A program made the translations under genes and the position numbers. A stretch of 64,000 nt of DNA, from contig NZ_BCWI01000018.1 of assembly GCF_001592125.1 (NCBI RefSeq), positions 1 through 64,000 of the forward strand, read 5' to 3'. A model generated the notes under the pieces. The model saw only the letters and a list, made by a program, of their open reading frames with translations, did not search any database and was not told the origin of the DNA. Of the stretch, positions 44,349 to 52,210 are shown in pieces. Source of the stretch: Microbacterium hominis NBRC 15708 (lineage in GTDB: Bacteria; Actinomycetota; Actinomycetes; Actinomycetales; Microbacteriaceae). Positions within the stretch are counted from its first letter, which is position 1. Each line of letters begins with the position of its first letter.

Positions 44349-45725
44349 TCAGTGCGGGTGGCCGCGCAGCGGGAGGACGGCGGCCGGCAGCTCGTGCACC
44401 TTCGCCGACGCCTCCTCGGCCAGCGGGTTGGTCGAGACCCCGTCGGCGTTGACGAGACGCCCGCCGACGTAGACGGCCTTGAGGTTTCGCGGACTCATCG
44501 CCAGCACGTACGAGCGCACGGGATGCCAGAGCGGTCCGACGTCGGGGCGGCGCGGGTCGACCACCACGAAGTCGGCGAACTTGCCGACCTCGAGCGAACC
44601 GACCCGATCGGCGACGCCCATGATCTCCGCGGAGCCCAGGGTGTGCAGGCGCAGCATCCGCTCGGGCATCATCGACAGCGGGTCCTTCGTGCGCGCCCGT
44701 TGCGCGTAGATGCCGATGCGCATGTTCTGCCAGGGGTCGCTCACGTCGGTGCACGCCTGGTCGTCGAGGCCGACGCCGACCTTCATCCCCATCTCGAGCA
44801 TTTCGGGTACGAGCGCGGTCCCCGACGCGAGGCGCCCGTTGGATGCCGGTTGCCACGACATCGCCGCACCCCCGGCGACCGACTCCGCGATGATCTCGGG
44901 GGTCGTCTGGATGAAGTGGCCGAACACGAGCCCGAGCTCGAGGGCACCGGCATCCCGGTAGAGCGCGAACTTGGACTGCTGGTGCTCGACGGCCTCCGGC
45001 GACTCCAGGAAGTGGGCCTGGTTGGTGACCCCGAACCGGCGCATCGCCTCGACCTCGAACGCCGCCGCATCCGGATGCGGCGACCACTGCACCTGACCCA
45101 TGATCGACGAGCCGAGGGCGAAGTCGGCATCGAACGTGCGGGTGTGGGCGACCTCCGCGGCGAAGCGGTCGAAGACCTCCTCGGGGGTGCCGGCGGTGAC
45201 GTCCATGCCGGCGGCATCCACGAAACGGATGCCGGCGTCGCGCGTGCCGTCCGCCTGGCGCCAGTGGTACTCGAGGCCCCGCAGGCCCGCGGTGCCGGTG
45301 CGCTTGCCGTCGACCATCGGCTCCCAGGCCTGCAGCGGGTCGGTGAAGTTGTACGCCGTCGTGACCCCGTTCGACAGGAAGTCGAGCGAGCCGTGCAGCG
45401 TCGCCCAGTAGAGCTGGTCGGCGGTCATGTGCGCGGTGGTGCCGAGCATCGCGTCGCACCAGCCGTAGAGGGTGTCGGCGACGCCGAGCCCGCGCAGGCC
45501 GCTCGTGAACAGATGCGAGTGGCTCGACACGAACCCCGGCGCGACGAAGGCTCCCGCGACGTCGAGCGTCTCGTCCGCGATCGTCGCGAGGGGCGGCGTG
45601 CCCGCACCGAGCGCGGCGATGCGGCTGTCGTCGCCCACCAGCATCCAGCCGTCCTCGATGTAGCCCGGGTCATCCGTGCCGGCGGGGACGGTGATCAGAC
45701 GGGCGTGCGTGACGAGGAGCGACAT
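44349..45725 (-). CDS. TRZ/ATZ-type amidohydrolase, 8-oxoguanine/guanine deaminase-like
   Basis: 458-residue metal-dependent hydrolase with the beta-barrel composite domain and TIM barrel of the ATZ/TRZ family. The HxH metal pair is in FVSSHSHLFTSGLRG near residue 65, a later His is in QAHFLESPEA, Asp is in VGLDDQACTDV, and the C-terminal GSLEVGKFADFVVVDPRRPD is typical. In a purine island this is most likely a guanine or 8-oxoguanine deaminase, though s-triazine-like or other N-heterocycle hydrolysis is possible. ATG 45725 has TAGCGT seven bases upstream. It is divergent from the LOG gene with GAAACAC motifs between. Confidence 0.82.
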   Translation of the reverse strand: MSLLVTHARLITVPAGTDDPGYIEDGWMLVGDDSRIAALGAGTPPLATIADETLDVAGAFVAPGFVSSHSHLFTSGLRGLGVADTLYGWCDAMLGTTAHMTADQLYWATLHGSLDFLSNGVTTAYNFTDPLQAWEPMVDGKRTGTAGLRGLEYHWRQADGTRDAGIRFVDAAGMDVTAGTPEEVFDRFAAEVAHTRTFDADFALGSSIMGQVQWSPHPDAAAFEVEAMRRFGVTNQAHFLESPEAVEHQQSKFALYRDAGALELGLVFGHFIQTTPEIIAESVAGGAAMSWQPASNGRLASGTALVPEMLEMGMKVGVGLDDQACTDVSDPWQNMRIGIYAQRARTKDPLSMMPERMLRLHTLGSAEIMGVADRVGSLEVGKFADFVVVDPRRPDVGPLWHPVRSYVLAMSPRNLKAVYVGGRLVNADGVSTNPLAEEASAKVHELPAAVLPLRGHPH

Positions 45726-45732
45726 GCTCTGC

Positions 45733-45738
45733 ACGCTA
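45733..45738 (-). promoter_or_regulatory. Leaderless -10 box of the amidohydrolase gene
   Basis: TAGCGT on the minus strand, seven bases before ATG 45725. Confidence 0.5.
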
Positions 45739-45770
45739 ATCAGGCCATGTTTCCGACCTGTCACGGCACG

Positions 45771-45802
45771 GAAACACCCGTGCACGGCCCGGAAACACGG
45801 GC
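45771..45802. promoter_or_regulatory. Two GAAACAC motifs between amidohydrolase and LOG genes
   Basis: GAAACACCCG (45771-45780) and GAAACACGGGCG (45792-45803), 21 bases apart, with an inverted GTTTC at 45749. They match the left half of the xdh and allB motifs. Confidence 0.5.
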
Positions 45803-45806
45803 GGAT

Positions 45807-45812
45807 TAGCGT
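45807..45812 (+). promoter_or_regulatory. Leaderless -10 box of the LOG gene
   Basis: TAGCGT six bases before ATG 45819. Confidence 0.5.
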
Positions 45813-45818
45813 CTGTGC

Positions 45819-46436
45819 ATGTCGCGATTCACGGTCACGGTCTTCTGCGGATCCTCCCCGGGCTTCGACCCGGTCTACGTCGAGGCGGCCCGCGCCGTCG
45901 GCACGGCGATCGGACGCTCCGGCATGGCGCTCGTCTACGGCGGCGGCCACGTCGGACTGATGGGCACGGTGGCGGATGCCGCCCTCGCGGCCGGCGCGGA
46001 GGTCACCGGGGTGATCCCGCGGGCGCTGCAGGCGCGCGAAGCCGTCAACGAGGACCTGACCGAGCTGATCCTCGTCGACACGATGCACGAGCGGAAGATG
46101 CTCATGGCCGACCGCGCCGATGCCTTCCTGGCGCTTCCCGGCGGACCGGGGACCCTCGAAGAGCTCACCGAGCAGTGGACGTGGGCGCAGCTCGGCATCC
46201 ACGACAAGCCGGTGGGGCTGCTCAACGTCGAGGGGTACTTCGACCCGCTGCTCGCGTTCGTCGCCAACATGCGCGACCGTGGCTTCACCCACCCCCGCTA
46301 CACCGACATGCTGGTCGTCGCGACCGAGGCAACCGAGGCGCTGGCGCGTCTGCGCGACTACGTGCCCCCGGCGCGCACCGCGGCCTCGCCCGGCGCCGAG
46401 ATGACCGGAGCCCTGTCGCTGCCCGTGCGTCCCTAG
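45819..46436 (+). CDS. LOG-family nucleoside 5'-monophosphate phosphoribohydrolase
   Basis: 205-residue lysine-decarboxylase-like (LOG) protein. It has VFCGSSPG at the N-terminus, YGGGHVGLMG near 45, and the family signature PGGPGTLEELTE near 106-117 with catalytic Arg and Glu (MHERKML before it). LOG enzymes release the base from AMP or N6-modified AMP (cytokinin activation). Placement in a purine-catabolism island suggests release of free adenine-type bases for deamination. It is convergent with the allantoate amidohydrolase gene. Confidence 0.9.
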   Translation: MSRFTVTVFCGSSPGFDPVYVEAARAVGTAIGRSGMALVYGGGHVGLMGTVADAALAAGAEVTGVIPRALQAREAVNEDLTELILVDTMHERKMLMADRADAFLALPGGPGTLEELTEQWTWAQLGIHDKPVGLLNVEGYFDPLLAFVANMRDRGFTHPRYTDMLVVATEATEALARLRDYVPPARTAASPGAEMTGALSLPVRP

Positions 46437-46462
46437 CGCTTCCGGCGGCATCCGGCTCGGAG

Positions 46463-46530
46463 CGAGAAACCACTCTCGCACCGAGACACCCCCGCAGCGA
46501 AGGTTTCTCGGGGCGGAAGGTGTTTCTCGG
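46463..46530. repeat. Interleaved palindromes at a convergent gene end
   Basis: CGAGAAACC (46463-46471) pairs with GGTTTCTCG (46502-46510), and CCGAGACACC (46481-46490) pairs imperfectly with GGTGTTTCTCGG (46519-46530). It lies between the LOG and allC stops, so it may be a bidirectional terminator or REP-like unit. Confidence 0.55.
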
Positions 46531-46553
46531 GGCGTCAGGCCGGCCCGCGGCGG

Positions 46554-47846
46554 TCAGACGCGCTCGGTGCCGCGCAGCAGGACGGCTTCGGCGAGGGCGC
46601 GGATGCCGTGGGCCACATCGCCCGCGGAGACGGACTCGTCGGGGTGATGGCTGACCCCGTCGGGGTTGCGCAGGAACAGCATGCCGACGTCGGTCACGGC
46701 CCCCAGCGACATGCCGTCGTGCCCGGCACGGCTGAAGATCACGGGCGGGGCGTCCGACCGCGGCGGGAGGGTCGCGCGGATGCCGCCGGCCACCACGTCC
46801 TGCAGCAGGGGCGCGCAGAACACCGCCGGCGCGCTGTGCACCTCGCGTGAGCGCCAGCGCAGTCCGCGGCGACCCATGATGTCGTCCAGCTCGCGGGCCA
46901 GCGCGTCCCACACGCGGTCGCGTTCGCCGTCGAACTCGCCGCGCAGATCGAGCGAGAACTGCACCTCGCCCGGGATCACGTTGACCGCCCCCGGGAACGC
47001 CTCGAAGCGGCCCACGGTGCCGACGATGTGGTGCTCGGCGGAGCAGATCCGCTCCACGGCCAGGGCGGCCTCGCTCGCGCCCAGCAGCGCGTCACGACGC
47101 ATGTCGTAGGGCGTCCCGCCGGCGTGGCGGGCCTCACCCTCCACCACCAGCTGGAACCGCCGCGCCGACGCGATCGACGAGACGACGGCGAGGGGCTCCC
47201 CGGCCCGGTCGAGCTCGGGCCCCTGCTCGATGTGCGCCTCGAGGTACCCCACCAGCTCGTCCGGTCGCCGCGCGGCCTCCCCGACCCGGGCGGGGTCGAG
47301 CCCGAACTCGAGGAACGCCCGGCGCAGGCTCACGCCGTCGGCATCCGCCAGCTCCCACCACGCGTCGTTCCACGTGCCGGCCACGGCGGACGATCCGAGC
47401 AGCGCCTTGCCGAACCGGGTGCCCTCCTCGTCGGAGAAGGCGACCACCTCGATCGCGAACGGCAGCGGCACGGTCCAGCCCTCGACCGCCGGCACGCGCA
47501 GCAGCCGCACGACCTCGAGCGCCATCAGCACCCCCGCGATGCCGTCGTAGCGGCCGGCGTCGAGCACCGTGTCCAGGTGCGAGCCCAGCATCAGCGCGGG
47601 CGCCGCCGGGTCGCCGATCCGGCCGACCTGGTTGCCCGCGGCATCCTGCCACGTGCGCATGCCCAGCTCGCGCATCCATTCCGCCGCCAGGCGATTGACG
47701 CGGGCGTGCTCGGGCGAGAGGTAGACGCGCTCGATGGATGCCGCATCCGCGCTCACCCGCGCGAGCTCCTCGCACCGGGCCATCACGCGTCGCGCGGCGG
47801 CGGCGATGTGATCGGGCGCGGCGCGCAGGAGGGATGCCGCGGTCAC
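46554..47846 (-). CDS. allC: Allantoate amidohydrolase (M20-family)
   Basis: 430-residue zinc-dependent M20/AllC-type amidohydrolase that converts allantoate to ureidoglycine, CO2 and ammonia. The metal-site region GSHLDTVLDAGRYDG lies near residue 92, FSDEEGTRFGKALLGSSAVAG near 140, EAHIEQGPELD near 208 and the C-terminal SRAGHDGMSLG near 380. N-carbamoyl-amino-acid hydrolases are close relatives, but neighbouring allantoinase and transaminase genes favour allantoate. GTG 47846 overlaps the stop of the transaminase gene (GTGA). Confidence 0.88.
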   Translation of the reverse strand: MTAASLLRAAPDHIAAAARRVMARCEELARVSADAASIERVYLSPEHARVNRLAAEWMRELGMRTWQDAAGNQVGRIGDPAAPALMLGSHLDTVLDAGRYDGIAGVLMALEVVRLLRVPAVEGWTVPLPFAIEVVAFSDEEGTRFGKALLGSSAVAGTWNDAWWELADADGVSLRRAFLEFGLDPARVGEAARRPDELVGYLEAHIEQGPELDRAGEPLAVVSSIASARRFQLVVEGEARHAGGTPYDMRRDALLGASEAALAVERICSAEHHIVGTVGRFEAFPGAVNVIPGEVQFSLDLRGEFDGERDRVWDALARELDDIMGRRGLRWRSREVHSAPAVFCAPLLQDVVAGGIRATLPPRSDAPPVIFSRAGHDGMSLGAVTDVGMLFLRNPDGVSHHPDESVSAGDVAHGIRALAEAVLLRGTERV

Positions 47847-49123
47847 GGCGCCCCCGTGGGAGCGGGCGCGCCAGGGGCGTGCAGGGCGGCCGGTGCGGCG
47901 GCGAACACGTCGGCCGCGGCCTCGACGCCCCCACCCGCCGGCACCGCGGCGCCGAAGCGCCGCAGCACGCTCTCGAGGGCGGCGAGGGTGGTGAGCACGG
48001 CATCCTTGCGCGCGTTGTAGCCCATCGTGCCGATGCGCCAGACCTTGCCGTGGAGCGGCCCGAACGAGGTGCCGATCTCGATGCCGAAGTCCTCGAGCAG
48101 GGCCGACCGGGCGGCATCACCGGGAACGCCCTCCGGGATCTCGACCGCCACGACGTTGCTCATCTTGTGGCCGACGTCGCCGAACACGACGAGGCCGAGC
48201 GCCTCGACGCCGGCGAGCATCGCGCGTCCGGCGAGCTCGTGGCGGGCGATCACGGCCTCGCGACCCTCGACCAGCAGCAGCCGGGCGCACTCGCGGGCGC
48301 CGTAGAGCATGCTCGTCGCCTCGGTGTGGTGGTTCAGGCGACGGGGGCCCCAGTAGTCGAGGATCTGGCCCAGGTCGAAGTAGTTCGAGCGGACGAAGTC
48401 GGCCGACGACTCGTCGCCGGGCTCGCGGATACCCGCCTCGACCTTCTTGCGCGCCCGGATCACCTCCACCGCCCGCGGGCTCAGCGTGATCGGCGACGAT
48501 CCGCTCGGACCCCCCAGGCACTTCTGCAGCCCGGCGGTCGCGGCATCCAGCCCCCAGGCGTCTGCCTCGAAGGCGTTCCCGCCCAGCGAGGCGGTGGCGT
48601 CGGAGTAGAACAGCACGCCATGGCGGCGGCAGAGCTCGCCGACATCCTCCAGCGGCTGGAGCATCGTGGTCGAGGTGTCGCCCTGCACGAGGGCGAGCAG
48701 CGCCGGCTTCACGCGCACGATCGCCTCCTCGATGACGGATGCCGGGAACACCTGACCCCAGTCGGTCTCGATCGTGTGCACCTCGGCGAGCGCCCGCTCG
48801 GCGATCTCGGCCAGCAGGTGCCCGAAGCGGCCGAACACCGGGACGAGCACCCGGTCGCCGGGCTTCACGAGCGAGACGATCGCGGCCTCGATGCCGGCAC
48901 GGCTCGTGCCGTCGACGAGCAGGGTCGCGTCGTTGTGCGTGCTCCAGACGCCGCGGTACAGCTCCTGCGTCTCGGTCATCGTCGCCGTCATGAACGGGTC
49001 GTACTGGCCGACCAGCGGCGCCGACATCGCGGTGAGGACGCTCGGGTACGCCGAGATCGGCCCGGGGCCCATGAGCAGGCGGGCGGGCGGGGCGATCGGG
49101 CCGGGAAGGGCGGTGGTGCTCAT
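47843..49123 (-). CDS. pucG: PucG-type (S)-ureidoglycine--glyoxylate transaminase
   Basis: 426-residue fold-type I PLP enzyme of the alanine-glyoxylate/serine-pyruvate aminotransferase family. Marks are LLMGPGPISAYPSVL at the start, YSDATASLGG near 200 and the Schiff-base lysine in GLQKCLGGPSG near 222. PucG-type enzymes turn ureidoglycine plus glyoxylate into oxalurate and glycine. The position between allantoate amidohydrolase and an HpxZ/HpxY-like amidase supports that role over plain alanine-glyoxylate transamination. It overlaps both neighbours by four bases, so the block is tightly coupled. Confidence 0.87.
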   Translation of the reverse strand: MSTTALPGPIAPPARLLMGPGPISAYPSVLTAMSAPLVGQYDPFMTATMTETQELYRGVWSTHNDATLLVDGTSRAGIEAAIVSLVKPGDRVLVPVFGRFGHLLAEIAERALAEVHTIETDWGQVFPASVIEEAIVRVKPALLALVQGDTSTTMLQPLEDVGELCRRHGVLFYSDATASLGGNAFEADAWGLDAATAGLQKCLGGPSGSSPITLSPRAVEVIRARKKVEAGIREPGDESSADFVRSNYFDLGQILDYWGPRRLNHHTEATSMLYGARECARLLLVEGREAVIARHELAGRAMLAGVEALGLVVFGDVGHKMSNVVAVEIPEGVPGDAARSALLEDFGIEIGTSFGPLHGKVWRIGTMGYNARKDAVLTTLAALESVLRRFGAAVPAGGGVEAAADVFAAAPAALHAPGAPAPTGAP

Positions 49124-50703
49124 ACGGATTCCGTTTCGGTGATGCGGGCGTGGAGGGCGCGGCCGAGGCGCACGAGGGCGATGTCGGTGCCGGCGCGCGA
49201 GACGAGGCTGACGCCGACCGGAGCGTCGCCGCGGTCGGTGGCGACCGTGAGCACCGGCACCGACAGCGCGGGGAGGCCGCCGACGGCGGCCGGCGTGGTC
49301 AGCCGCAGGGTGTTCTGGCGGACGGCATCCACCTGCGCGCCGGTGGCCGCGCGCGACGGCGCCGGTCCGGGCACCGTCGGCAGCAGGAGCACGGCGTCGC
49401 GGACGTGCGCGTGCAGCGCCTCGCGCAGCGGGGCGAGGGCGGCGCGGGCCGCGGCCTCGTCGGCCGCGGTCACGGCGGCGGCCGTCCGGAAACGCTCGGC
49501 CACGGCGGGCCCGGTCGAGCCGGGGTGGGCGCGCAGCCAGTCGCCGTTGTTGCGCCAGGCTTCCGCACCCTGCACCGTCCGGAACGGCACGAGGTAATCG
49601 TCGAGGTCGCCCAGCGCGATCTCCTCGACCGGCAGACCGGAAGCCGCGAGCATCCCCTCGAACGCCGCGCGCGTGGCCGGGTCGGCCGCCGCCAGGGCTT
49701 CGACCGGCACGCGGAACCGCCACGGCAGGTCGTCGCCGGAGGCACCGAACACCGATGCGGTCGAGTCGGAGCCGTCGTAGCTCAGGCACCAGTCCGCGAC
49801 GGCCTGCAGCGTCGCGCCGTCGCGGGTGAGCCACCCGATGGTGTCGAACGACTGCGCGAGCGGGAGCAGGCCCTGGCGCGGCACGAGGTCGTGCGTCGTG
49901 CGCAGGCCCCAGAGTCCCTGGTACGACGCCGGCACCCGCACCGAGCCGGCGGTGTCGGTGGCGAGGGCGACGTCGGCCTGGCCGAGGGCGACGGCGGAGG
50001 CCGGACCGCTCGACGAGCCGCCCGGGAGCGCACCGGGCACCGCGGCGTTGGGCGGGGTGCCGTAGTGTGCGTTGTCGCCGGCGATCGAGTACGCGAACTC
50101 GTCGGTGCGGGCGATGCCCCGCAGCGATGCCCCGCCGCGCAGCAGATCGCCCACGGCGGGGGCGCTCGTCGTCTCGGCGCGAGCCGAGGCGAGGTAGGCC
50201 GGGTTGCCGGCGCCGATGCGATAGCCCTTGATCGCGAAGAGGTCCTTGACGGCCACGGTGAGACCGGCGAGCGGCCCGTCCCACGCGCCCTGGTACAGCG
50301 GGTCGCCGACGGTACGCCAGATCGAGCGGTCGAACGCGACCGAACGCGGCGTGACGTGTGCGGCGGTGATGAGCCACCGGCCGTCGATCAGCTCCCACAC
50401 CTGCGTCTGCAGCCCGGCTCCACCCGCGGCGAACCGCGACACCGCGACGATGAGCGCGACCCCGTCGGCGAGCGGCCGGTACTCGACGCGCTCGATTATG
50501 CGGGCCGACACACCGCCGCGAGAGCCGCGGAACGCGCTGATCGCGTCGTGCCCGACCAGCAGTCCGGCGCCGTCGCCGCGGAGCGTGCGGTCGCCGGGCT
50601 CGAACGCGGCTTCCAGGGCGTCGAGGTCGTTCGCCAGGATCGCCCGCTCGTACGCCTCGAACGCCGCGCGCAGGTCGTCGGGCAGCGGCTGGTCGGCGGT
50701 CAT
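49120..50703 (-). CDS. AtzH/HpxZ-like domain fused to an amidase (predicted oxalurate amidohydrolase)
   Basis: 527-residue two-domain protein. Residues about 10-125 are a DUF3225/AtzH-HpxZ-type NTF2-like domain (LRAAFEAYERAILANDLDALEAAF..., WELIDGRWLITAAHVT). Residues about 135-520 are an amidase-signature enzyme with catalytic Lys in TVAVKDLFAIKG, cis-Ser and nucleophile Ser in PGGSSSGPASAVALGQADVALATDTAGSVRVPA. In gammaproteobacterial hpx clusters HpxZ and the amidase HpxY are separate and serve oxalurate use. The fusion next to PucG, which makes oxalurate, suggests an oxalurate or related ureide hydrolase. The small AtzG/HpxX subunit is not seen. Confidence 0.8.
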   Translation of the reverse strand: MTADQPLPDDLRAAFEAYERAILANDLDALEAAFEPGDRTLRGDGAGLLVGHDAISAFRGSRGGVSARIIERVEYRPLADGVALIVAVSRFAAGGAGLQTQVWELIDGRWLITAAHVTPRSVAFDRSIWRTVGDPLYQGAWDGPLAGLTVAVKDLFAIKGYRIGAGNPAYLASARAETTSAPAVGDLLRGGASLRGIARTDEFAYSIAGDNAHYGTPPNAAVPGALPGGSSSGPASAVALGQADVALATDTAGSVRVPASYQGLWGLRTTHDLVPRQGLLPLAQSFDTIGWLTRDGATLQAVADWCLSYDGSDSTASVFGASGDDLPWRFRVPVEALAAADPATRAAFEGMLAASGLPVEEIALGDLDDYLVPFRTVQGAEAWRNNGDWLRAHPGSTGPAVAERFRTAAAVTAADEAAARAALAPLREALHAHVRDAVLLLPTVPGPAPSRAATGAQVDAVRQNTLRLTTPAAVGGLPALSVPVLTVATDRGDAPVGVSLVSRAGTDIALVRLGRALHARITETESV

Positions 50704-51040
50704 CGGTGGCCTCCCCGCCGGAGTTGCTGTGGCGTGGGTGGTGGCGGTGGCGGCGGCGTCCCGAACTCCTCCACCGCAGGCCGCGCAGGCCGCGGGAGGT
50801 GCTCAGGGCCGGGCACTCCGGTCGAGATGGCGGAGTTCGGGGCGCACACGGCACGCGAACCCGCCGCCGCGGAGTCGCTCGGGCAGCCGATGACCCGCCC
50901 GCGGGCTTCGCGCGCCGCGCGCGCGCCGGACTCCTCCACGCGCGGGGGCGCGGGCCGCGTCCGGGCGCCCCCGCCCCGCAACCGCAGCAAGTTGGAGGAG
51001 TTCGGGACCTCGACCGCGGCGCCCGTCCCCGCCACCGCGT
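50704..51040. other. 337-base intergenic region with long-range palindrome
   Basis: No gene is seen. Perfect 15-bp arms TCCCGAACTCCTCCA (50759-50773) and TGGAGGAGTTCGGGA (50993-51007) enclose shorter related pieces (GGCGGAGTTCGGGG near 50828, GGACTCCTCCACG near 50930). It separates two genes of the allantoin operon. Confidence 0.6.
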
Positions 51041-52210
51041 TCACGCCGGGGCTCCCGACGGCGCCGACGCGCCCGGCACCGACCCGGCGGCGGGACCGGC
51101 GGAAGACCCGGCGGCGGAAGGACCGGCGGCGGGGCGGACGGCGGCGAAGTCCGCCTCGCGGATGCGCGCGTGCACGCCGCAGACGATGTCGACGACCTGC
51201 GAGATGTCGAAGTCGGTCGCCGCCGACAGGTAGGCGTAGGCCAGGTGCTCGGCCATGCCGTACCGCGCCTGCAGCAGATCGAGGGCGGCGCGCACCGCCT
51301 TACGCATCGCCTCGTCGAGATCGACGTCGAGCCCGGTCGGCACGAGGTACTCGTCGGTGCGGACGAGCGGTCCGGTCACCTCGCCGAACGCGGCGAGGGC
51401 CTCGGCCCGCGGCACCACGTCGAAGCGCAGCGTCGCGCGCAGCGACGCCTCCAGGGCGGTCAGCGCCACCTCGCCGTCGCCCTGCGCGAAGTGCGGGTCG
51501 CCGACGTAGGCGAGCGCGCCGGGCACCTGCACCGGCAGGTACAGCACCGCACCTTCGACGAGCAGGTTGATGTCGATGTTGCCGCCGTGCGCGCCGGGCG
51601 GCACCGAGTGCGGCCGCTCCTCGCCGGCGACGGCGACGCCCATCGTCCCGAGGAACGGCGCGAGCGGGAACCGCACGACGCGCTCGCCCCCGTCGACCAG
51701 GGGCAGGATGCCGCTGCCGTCCGACACCGGCGTGAACACGCTGACGTTCTCGGGCCCCCGCGGGAGCACACCGACCAGCGCGCCCTTGCCGTGCCGGTTG
51801 GAGATGACCCCGTAGGGCACCCGCGGGGCGAGGTCGACGACCGTGATCTTCAGCAGATCGCCGACCTCGGCGCCCGCGACGAAGACGGGTCCCGTGACCA
51901 CGTGCGGACCGTCGGCGAGCGCATCGCGCGGGACGGTGGCGGCGATCTCGATCGCGTCGGTGAGCACGTGCGCGGCCGGCACCCCGTGCCCCGTGAAGTA
52001 GCCGAGCGGATCCTGCCCCTGATCGGGGAGGATGCCCTCGTGGCTCACGGTGTCGATGGTCACGGTCTCCCCCGCCGCGATCGTCAGCACCGGTGCGTCC
52101 GCGGCGCAGGGCAGTCGCCCCCACAGCACTGTCGCCGGGGATGCCGCGACGTAGTGGTCGCCGACGACCGCCCCTTCGCCGGGCTGCAGGATCTCGAGGG
52201 TCTCGGTCAT
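51041..52210 (-). CDS. Acetamidase/formamidase family protein
   Basis: 389-residue FmdA/AmdA-type hydrolase that releases ammonia from short amides such as formamide. It shows VTIDTVSHEGILPDQGQDPLGYF near 48, DLLKITVVDLAPR near 115 and GGNIDINLLVEGAVLYLPV near 215-235, with a Pro/Ala/Ser-rich C-terminal tail. It is coupled to allantoinase (ATGA overlap). In the purine pathway it may take the last amide (oxamate, formamide or carbamate-like product), but this is inferred from context. Confidence 0.82.
   Translation of the reverse strand: MTETLEILQPGEGAVVGDHYVAASPATVLWGRLPCAADAPVLTIAAGETVTIDTVSHEGILPDQGQDPLGYFTGHGVPAAHVLTDAIEIAATVPRDALADGPHVVTGPVFVAGAEVGDLLKITVVDLAPRVPYGVISNRHGKGALVGVLPRGPENVSVFTPVSDGSGILPLVDGGERVVRFPLAPFLGTMGVAVAGEERPHSVPPGAHGGNIDINLLVEGAVLYLPVQVPGALAYVGDPHFAQGDGEVALTALEASLRATLRFDVVPRAEALAAFGEVTGPLVRTDEYLVPTGLDVDLDEAMRKAVRAALDLLQARYGMAEHLAYAYLSAATDFDISQVVDIVCGVHARIREADFAAVRPAAGPSAAGSSAGPAAGSVPGASAPSGAPA

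Noticed and set aside
43733..44452. Short open frames across the repeat cluster
   Set aside because: They consist of translated palindromes and G-tracts and are not conserved-looking; treated as non-coding.
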